A DNA stretch of 64,000 nucleotides from NCBI RefSeq assembly GCF_026151205.1, contig NC_087077.1, positions 6,410,483 through 6,474,482 of the forward strand. The letters are read 5' to 3'. The translations under genes were made by a program, and so were the position numbers. The stretch is from Bolinopsis microptera. Taxonomy: Eukaryota > Ctenophora > Tentaculata > Lobata > Bolinopsidae. Below are positions 51,601 through 60,500 of this stretch, piece after piece; position 1 is the stretch's first letter; the number at the start of each line of letters is the position of its first letter. The notes beneath the pieces were generated by a model that saw only the letters and a program-made list of their open reading frames with translations, did not search any database and was not told the origin of the DNA.

Positions 51601-53065
51601 AGTTATTTTTTTTGAAATCCACCATTAAATTCTTATCTTATCTTATCTTATGAGGATTCGTTGCGACGCAACAAGGCCATCGAATGAGTCGACCACCTTT
51701 GTTATTTTACTTCGGCATTACCTGCATTACAATGTAAACCAGCACTTTCAAGGAAGAGCTTTACAAGAAGCCGAAGGATCGTTCCTAAGGCCAGCGAATT
51801 TGAAAATTGTGTTAATTTTATTCAATACTTTATCTAGTCTAGTGTACACACTAGACGTACATTATAAAAACCATAATAAAGTAAAATCGTTTCAAAATAA
51901 CTTTTGATGCACTTACATGTAAGAAAGCTTTGAATTATCAAAGTCAGCTTCTTTTGCAAGATCTCGGTTGCCAATCAACCTCTTATATACTTTTAGATCT
52001 GTGCCTGCAAAGAAATAATGCGATTCTTAATATTAACTGTTAATTATAGGAGTACCATTTCAATGCCATCGATATCATTTTGATTAATTTTATAAAGTGC
52101 AAAATTGTATTTGCTCAGTTCTATTAATGATTAGAAGATGATACAGACGCTATCATTTATCATTTAAAGATGGATGAATACAATTTTTACTCACTGGGAT
52201 GCATTATCATGTGTCCAGATATTTCAATAACACCAGTCATGCTAGGGTACACTACGTCGCAAGCACTGTAATGTATCGGTGTCGTAGAGTTAGGTTGGGA
52301 GATGTTGTACACTGGAGAATTAGCATTTAAGCACCGTGGTCCATCAATGAAACACTCGGATCCGCAGTCGTATTTTGGCGAAACTGAATAGACCATCGAC
52401 TGCCTATAAACCCGACCTTGGATTCTGTATGCTGCTGGACTGGCTGCCTGGTCACTGACCTGTGAAGCTAATGGCTGGCTCAATGGTTATTTCGAAAAAG
52501 TATCATGTGATAGAATTGCTCCGATCAATTTTAAAATACAAAAAAAAATGTTTCCTATTAATTTGAAGCAAATATAATTCAATCAAAATGAATAATTAAT
52601 CATTAGATAGAGCCATGAATTAGACGGACTCGATAACGTACCATGGCCATGGGAGTAGGATTTGATGCCGGGGTTTTTACGTAGATACAGATGGTAATGA
52701 TTGAGCCGAGAGAAATTCACGCTAGGAGTATTGTTTGGTTGTCGAAACTTGAACCTGCAAACAAAAGTTGATAACAGTTTCCGTTAAAATGCATTTCGTG
52801 CCAAATGCCAATTGCCTTAGTGTTTTTGAGTTTGAATCAAAAAACGATACGTATTAATTTCTAGTATATGTAATGAATTTCGATTTAAAGTTTGGAACAT
52901 GAGAAATTCGTTAGGAAGTATTATAAATCTTTGATCCACGTGATAACTAAATGAAGCCAAGAATTGAGAATGCTAACCAACCGACCTCTGCATCTGACTG
53001 CGCTGCTTATTGTAGCTTTGTCTTCTTTTCTCCAAAGTTTCACGATAGGCATCTGTGCTGGGCAT
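48695..53065 (-). CDS. Unrecognised four-span membrane protein, seven exons (about 410 aa)
   Basis: Minus-strand exons in order: 53065-52986, 52754-52642, 52467-52195, 52004-51917, 50847-50757, 50012-49769 and 49038-48695. Phases agree at every junction and the total is 1,233 nt. The ATG gives MPSTDAYRETLEKRRQSYNK with no signal peptide. Exon 3 holds a Cys-rich segment (KYDCGSECFIDGPRCLNANS) with possible N-glycosylation sites. The C-terminal third has four hydrophobic segments (IMIVAILAVTIFI; WIMCAMGCCVVAF; SIIHSFAASFIYLLIQVSL; FAVVQAVIMTIFAIVYTVVI) and ends in an acidic tail (EDEEEGEE). I do not recognise the family. Exon 5, with donor CAG|GTGTGC, is the least certain. The function is unknown. 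Confidence 0.62.
49111..49470. mobile_element. MITE family member, copy 2 (diverged)
   Basis: It shares AGGGGGA...GAAAATTGTCTCGAAAT, GGTCAAAGGTCAGCAC, AATCACCTTAA..AAACTTTCAGGATA and TTTTTTGACGATTTTT with the TTAA-flanked copy at 38.4 kb, in the same order. It lies in the last intron of the membrane-protein gene. The right end is not clear. Confidence 0.75.
49608..49629. repeat. Poly-G run (about 22 bp)
   Basis: An uninterrupted G-run in the intron of the minus-strand gene. Confidence 0.9.
50830..51395. repeat. Diverged tandem duplication of about 307 bp covering exon 5 surroundings
   Basis: 50,830-51,090 and about 51,140-51,395 share TTCAATT(C/T)(T/A)AAT, TCACGTGG(C/T)C(A/G)AG(C), ATTATTTTG, GAAGCTG and CAACAAA(G/A)G...TCCTATTGCAAGA in the same order. 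The second copy has lost the exon-like start. The duplication lies upstream of exon 5 of the membrane-protein gene. Confidence 0.55.
51430..51652 (+). mobile_element. SINE- or LINE-tail-like segment ending in (CTTAT)n
   Basis: About 220 bp ending in TTCTTATCTTATCTTATCTT. Short microsatellite tails of this kind mark the 3' end of many short retroelements. No promoter boxes were found, so the class is open. Confidence 0.35.
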
Positions 53066-54545
53066 GGTAGTTCTGTCAACCTAGTTACCGATTTAGATCT
53101 TACGTAACTGTGTGAACGGACACAACATAAAAGGTTTGAGGTATCTGACTTAGGTCATACGACACGTGCCAAAGTGTATGTCTCCATAGAAACGTGACTG
53201 ATGTACGTACGTCGCATCAAAGTTATACAATTTAAAGACAAATCGACTATTTCACATCATGGCATGGGTTCACATAGAAATGCATATAATTTGACAGAAG
53301 TTGTATTGCTCAGAGGCGTCAATTAAACGTGTACATTTAGAAGCTCGAACTCTGAAGAGACAATATATTTTCCATTGATGTTTTTTGTGAAGAAATGATA
53401 CACTCATCGACGTAATTCTGGGCTTAAAGTTAAAGATCAATATCGCTATCTTGTGAGGAGACTTGCAATTTCGGATAGTGGCATAGTGATTATATTATCC
53501 CGTGATTCGGAAAAACTCGTGAAAAGCAGATCACGGATCGATCGATATGATAAAAGTTTATTAAGTTCGCGCGAAAACCATTCCACTTTCTTTATAAAAA
53601 AGACGCTTGATTTGGCGCCCTCCGTTTTCGTGCCAGACTATTACGACCAGGAAATGCTATGTACTACGCTCAAAATAAAACTAGGATCATATTCCATAAT
53701 TTACATTGTAGAAAAGTTTATCATAACTCAAGTCAGATAACAAAGAATCAAGCCAATACAAAATTTTACGACCGCTGGGCGCTGCAGATTTTAAGATATA
53801 GTAATGTTTGCAATTCGAACAAAATTATCTGATCTCGACTGAACCGATAACGGTTTAACCTCTTCTCATTTTGCTAATCGCCAATGACATCCTCAGTCTC
53901 CCTCAAATTCTAAATATGCATTGATACAAACTCAGCATGCACTAAATTAAGAATTAATATTAAGCCATTCTTAAACGGTTCGTTAGCTCACACTGGTGTA
54001 TTTTCTACAGAGCTTTGTATAAAAACGACTATGAAGTGTAAAGATAGTATGAAATGGCCGAATTCTGGCTTAATCCCAAATCAAATTATGTTTTTATGTT
54101 CTGAAAATAAAAAATGATTCCACGAAAATTTCTCAAACAAATACCATACTTGACAATAACACATCATTTATGAGAAAAGGTCTCATTTGCGATCACTTGA
54201 TATACAATATACTGAATAACAAAACATCAAATTGAAAGTCTTACTATAATTTTGAACTCAAAATTTAGCAAAAAGCTAGACATTTTTATAATGCAATGCA
54301 CACGTGTGCTTAAACCGTCGAGGGATTTTAAAATTATTTCAACATAAAAATCTTACAAATGATTCCGAAACACAATATTTTGAATGAACGTTAACGTGAA
54401 ACTTCAAAACAGAGCCTGAAAATTGTCCCACAATATTACATGAATTGTTTTAGATCTCTGAGTTGTAATGGGAGCCTTTGGATTGTAATGGAACTTTCTG
54501 AATCGTTCTAGAAGACTGGATTGTTTTCTGTGTTGATCTGTTTAA
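53066..54545. other. Intergenic region between the two minus-strand genes
   Basis: No supported gene. The 5' flank of the membrane-protein gene lies here and the LAMP 3' UTR starts at the right edge. A 95-codon plus-strand frame at 53453-53740 has no recognisable domain. Confidence 0.4.
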
Positions 54546-57500
54546 CTATACCCTTTCGTAACCTCCAGCAGCAACAGTTCTCCTTCGACCAATCAGATAA
54601 GCAACAAGAACAATAACGACAAGAGCCGCGAGAGCAACACCAACTGCTATCGGAACAATATCTTTCACTTTCTGGTCAGCCTTGCAGTAGTGGTCTGAAA
54701 TTGAACGAATCGCTTTTTAAGAGTGTCATCGGAAGTATTATATAAACTGAAGAATCTAATCAAATCTAGTCTCAAACTTGCAAAGTATTCAAACTTAATA
54801 TAATTGCCAACATTCAAGATATCTATCTATGCCAAATGGCTTTTGCCCTCATGTAACCACTACTACTATGAGGGAATGTAGCATAAAATACCACTCAGAT
54901 GCTACAGAAGACAACCGAATAGCTGTTCAAGAGGGCAAACAGAAGCTAGGCGATGCTTATCAAGCAGCCAAAGAGCACCTGCTGGAGGGGCAGGTCCGGG
55001 AACTGGAGGAAGCAAGTTGGCAGGGCAGACATGCTAAAAGCTGGACCATGATCAACAAGATCACAGGTAAAGCTCCATCATATACTGGCAAAATCAAGGG
55101 AAACTCACCAACGGAAAGGGTTCAGAAATGGAAGGACTATTTTGCTACTCTTCTCGGCTCACCACCGACGGTAGAGAACGCGGAAGAGGATATTGATCCA
55201 GTCCACCCACCTCTGAATATCGGAACAGAACCGTTTACGTTGGATGAGTACAGGAAAGCAAAGTCCAGCATAAAGGAAGGGAAAGCATGGGGTGACGACA
55301 ACATAGCCCCAGAAGTCTTAAAACGATGCGACCTTGATCAAATTGTCTTAGACTTCTGTAACAATGCTCTATTGAAAGGTGAGAAACCAGACCAATGGTC
55401 AACTGCCAACATCATACCAATTCCAAAGAAGGGCGACCTTAGCGAACCAATGAACTATCGGGGAATAAGCTTGTCATCCCTAGTTGCCAAGTCTCTAAAC
55501 AAGATGGTTCTAAACCGGTTGAAGCCAGAAATCGAGACAATTCTGCGTAGAAACCAGAATGGATTCAGACCAGGAAGGTCAACAACTCAACAGATATTGG
55601 TACTGAGACGTCTTATAGAGGGTGTCAAGAGTCGGAAACTGCCAGCTGTTCTGACATTTATAGACTTTAAGAAGGCTTTCGACAGTGTACATCGTGGGAA
55701 AATGCTAAAGATTCTAGAAGCTTACGGCATTCCAGTCAAAATCGTGCAGCTTATACGGCTCATGTACGAGAAGACAATGGCCAAAGTCCTAACTCCAGAC
55801 GGAGAAACTGAATTGTTCGAGATACTTGCAGGTGTGTTACAGGGTGATACCTTAGCACCTTACCTCTTTGCAATAGTCATCGACTACTGTATGAGGCAAG
55901 CCATAGGCGATGATGCGGAGCGACTTGGACTCACCCTCGAACGTAGAAAAAGCAGAAGAGTGGGGCCCAAGATCATCACCGATGTGGACTTTGCAGATGA
56001 TATAGCACTTATATCTGAGGACATGGACAAGGCTAACGAGTTCCTGCTTAGAGTAGAATCGGCGGCAGCAAGCGTGGGACTACACATAAACGAAGGCAAG
56101 ACCAAGGTCATGACACTGAATATGGAGGATCGATCTAGCGACCTACAAAGTCGATCCGGGGAAGCCATAGAAAATGTAGATGATTTCATCTACTTAGGCT
56201 CCTGGATTGAGAGCACAGATAGGGAGATAAGGGTTAGAAAGGGAAAAGCGTGGGGTGCCCTACATAGACTGAAGGATATCTGGAAATCCAAACTCTCAAA
56301 GAGCCTAAAGATTAGATTGTTCATAGCGGCTTGTGAATCAGTACTGCTCTACGGATCAGAAACCTGGACACTGACAAAGGCTCAAGAGAAAAGTTTGGAC
56401 GGGACATACACAAAGATGTTGCGTATGGTGCTGGGTATCTCATGGAAGGACAAGGTCAGCAATATAACTTTGTATGGTAGCCTCCCAAGGCTGTCAAACA
56501 AGTTACGAAGCAGGAGATTAAAAATGGCGGGACACTGCATCCGACATCCTGAGCTACTTGCCAGTGATTTAGTCTTATGGGAACCTACGCACGGTAGAGC
56601 ACAGCAAGGCCGACCAAGACAAAGCTACTTGTCTATGTTACTGAAGGAAGTTGGGACAAACTCTAAAGAGGAACTGCGAACCCTGATGCGGGACAGGGAT
56701 ATATGGAGGGGGTTTTCTGGCGTAGATCGGACTTAGCTCCGACATAGTAGTAGTAGTAGTAACCAGATTAAGTGTATTTAATTAAAGGAAGTAATAAAAA
56801 TGGCGAAAGTAATAACTAAATAAAATAATCATTACAGTAAATCACAATGTCCGCTAAGAACGCATATTTGAAGCAAGAACAAGGTTACATTAAATACTTC
56901 TTTTGTAACATTCATAACCAAAGGATGTAATTATTTACAGAGCTTTGTGAAAAAACTCATAATCATTATTGCATATTTCAGATTAATTTTTCATTGGCTA
57001 ACTTTTCAACAACAGAGGAATTTGTTTCCCTTTGAATCAATCAAACTAGATGAATTGTTGTAAATACTGAGATCAAACTATCAATCTACAGGCTATCGTC
57101 AAACATGTTGCAAGGCGTCATCTTCAGTGACATAAGCCCTCAAATTATTTGTTATATAGTAGTGTTGAAAGTATTAAAAGTGTTTAAAGTATTAAAACTT
57201 TTCAACAAAAAGGATCACATCCATATTGATTGTAACTTACAATCGTAATCAGTAGTATCCGGTAAAAGAGGGCCTACTCTGATGGTGAGACCTGTCTCAC
57301 TAAAGTTGATAAACTCTCCTTCAACTGAGGTATCATTAGCACCTGGTATCGTTACATTCTCCAGTTTTACCTGTATAATAGATCTCGTAGAATAAATTCT
57401 GTAATCAGCATTGTAGTTAGTATTTTATTGAGTCCCGTAGTCAGTATTTTATTGAGTCCCGTAGTCAGTATTTTATTGAGTCCCGTAGTCAGTATTTTAT

Positions 57501-60500
57501 TGAGTCCCGTAGTCAGTATTTTATTGAGTCCCGTAGTCAGTATTTTATTGAGTCCCGTAGTTAGTATTTTATTGAGTCCCGTAGTCAGTCTTTTATTGAG
57601 TCCCGTAGTCAGTATTTTATTTAGTCCCGTAGTCAGTCTTTTATGAGATGTATTCTTCAGTATTTTTGTAGGTCTCAATGTTAGAGCTATAATCATTAGG
57701 TTATCTCAGTCTTCTAAGTTCTTTCAAACCGAGGTTTTTCAACTTCAACTATATTATCATGTACACTCCATTTTATCTCATTTCCAAGAGCCAGCTAGCA
57801 GTGACGTCAATGAGTGTGTTCTCGTATTCCTACTCATCTTACAACTTTACTGATATACAACACCAGCTTATCTCTACATTTGTATCAGGTGATTGTTGAC
57901 AGAGAATGAGTCAGCATATTTGCAAACATTGTTTGCACATTTAACGAGTTGGTGAAAAGTGAGAACTCGCAAGTCAAAAACCAATGATTGGTATTCCGAT
58001 TTAAGGATTAAAGTATGAATCTATAATTGTTTCGTAGTGCTTAAATATGCATTAATTGAAGAAAAGTGCTAAATATTATACCTAATTTTCATCTATATCT
58101 CGTGCGTGACGTTATGAGCAGTTTGGCAGTGACATTTTTTGAAATATTTTAACATCAAAATATTCCTCTGCAAGTTAATATAATATTGAGGATTAAGGTT
58201 TTCATGTTAGCGCCTGTAGTAGTGTAGTAGGAGTCCTCTATAATAAAGCTTTATTAAAATAGCGAACCCTAGTTGAACGATAATCGGAGGATAATGTGCG
58301 AAGAAAGAAAACTTATAATTTTAAATATAACTGGTATATTTGATATTTCGTGAAACTTAAAGTTCGAAATGTCCGAGTTTAATCAGTATTGGACACTATA
58401 ACCGGGTATAACTTTTATGTTAATTTAATAATTAATAATTAATAGGTATTAATCTAACATATTATTATAATTAATTCGACATGAGATATGACGGAAGTTA
58501 ATAAGAAGATAACCTAGGTAATGTTTTAGGGTGGGCGACAATTGACCCCCGACAATTGACCCCCCCCCCCCGACAATAACCCTAACCCTAACCCTAACCC
58601 TAACCCTAACCCTAACCCTAACCCTAACCCTAACCCAGTATGTAAAAATCAAATTCCCTCTATTAACCCTGAATAGCGTGACGATTACAAGAAAAAAGGG
58701 GTTTCTAAGAAATGTCATCGCTTCTAATTAAAATATGATCAATAGGGTAACTATTTAAAGCAATCGTGTTATGTTTAATGTATGTTATGTTTAATGTATG
58801 TTATGATTAATGTATGTTATGTTTCATTTATGTTATGTTTAATGTATGTTATGTTTAATTTATGTTATGTTTAAAGTATGTTATGTTTAAAGTATGTTAT
58901 GTTTAATATATGTTGTGTTTAATGTATGTTATGTTTAATGTATGTTGGTGTGTCTAGTACTATAGTCTCGCTGTAAAATTGGCAAACTTTGTAAGAGTCA
59001 CAACTAAATAATGAGATATACTCACACGTGACTACATGTGTTATAGGTGTTATATAAGCAGACAGCAGGAGTCTGTCAAACTTCACCATTACTCCCTCAT
59101 TCCTACAGATTTCAGGTCGAGTTGGAACACAAACGGCTGGTATGTAGATCTGTAATGTTTGTCTGTTTGTTTGTCGGTTTGTCCGTCGGTTAATGTCAAA
59201 TTGTTTAAGTCTTTTTTATGTCAAAGATGCTTTTAATAATCTATGTTCTTGCAAAATAAATCGAAAGTTTACGTAAAATTGATCCCTGTTTCTAGTATAA
59301 GTTTCATTCAAATCATAAAAGAGTAAATTAAAGTATATTTATAAACTATACTACTATATACTAGTTGCTACTTTATAAACTACAGAGCCGTGTAAAGGGT
59401 ACTCAGGCCTGGAACTTGACATAATGCCAACATGAAAATAATGCCAGAAAACCTGCTGTTTGCTGCAGGAGTAAGTATGGTTGATGGGTGTTACGAAGTA
59501 GGAACCAATCGCTGTAGCTTGTCTTCTTCCCACTGTAATAATCGTAATAAAAGAAATAACAAAAAAAGTATAAAACGCTGAGAGATGATTGGAATTGAGA
59601 AAGCAATGTGGTGGCACCCCCCCCCACCCCAATGTGGTGGCACACCCCCCAATGTTTTACCTGTTTTGACATCAGCAGGGCTAAGTGTATACTCGTAGAT
59701 CATCTTGCTGACTCCCCAGTGTTGGGGGTCCATACTTGCCACTTTAGTCTTGTTCTTGTTCTGAACAGAATGGTTATCATACAACACTTGCTTTACATAT
59801 ATTGAGAATAAACTATACAAATATTTCTAATCTCCTTTCATATCAAGCTAATTACATATAACAAACATACCTTATTTGTGATAATTGGGACAATTAGAAG
59901 AAAAGTGTTTTTTTTAATGAAACAACAATTATAAGTCATTCTTGGTAGAAATATAAGTTCATAGTTTCAGCCTCTCAAGCTTCATTATGTTATAAATAAT
60001 AATAATCAAATTGTAACATTTATTACACGCTACGACATTAAAATATACCCAACAAAGATATACATTTAAGTCATTCAAGCGAGACTTAGTGTGAAAATAT
60101 CATGATTATGCACTTCTTTATCAGTTCAGATTTTATGGACAAATATTAGTATTGGTTATCAAGTAAGTAAACTTACTAAATATTAGTACATTAGTTATCA
60201 AGTAAGTAAACTTACAGTACAAATATTAGTATTAGTTATCAAGTAAGTAAACTTACTAAATATTAGTATTAGTTATCAAGTAAGTAAACTTACTAAATAT
60301 TAGTATTAGTTATCAAGTAAGTAAACTTACTTAATATTAGTATTAGTTATCAAGTAAGTAAACTTACAATATCGAACTCAATGGTGAGGTCACTTCCTCC
60401 CTCGCTAATCACTGCCATGATAGGTCCCTCTGTCTGTTTACAGTTGAAGTTGGAAATGGTAGAGGCATTCGTCAGCATTACTTCGTACGAGTTCAGTTTC

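Noticed and set aside
53453-53740. 95-codon plus-strand frame
   Set aside because: No recognisable domain and no repeat or exon context.
59109-59139. A 31-nt plus-strand micro-exon with good acceptor (CATTCCTACAG) and donor (GTATGT)
   Set aside because: Splice signals look good, but there are no partner exons on the plus strand and it lies inside the minus-strand LAMP gene; left as coincidence without transcript data.
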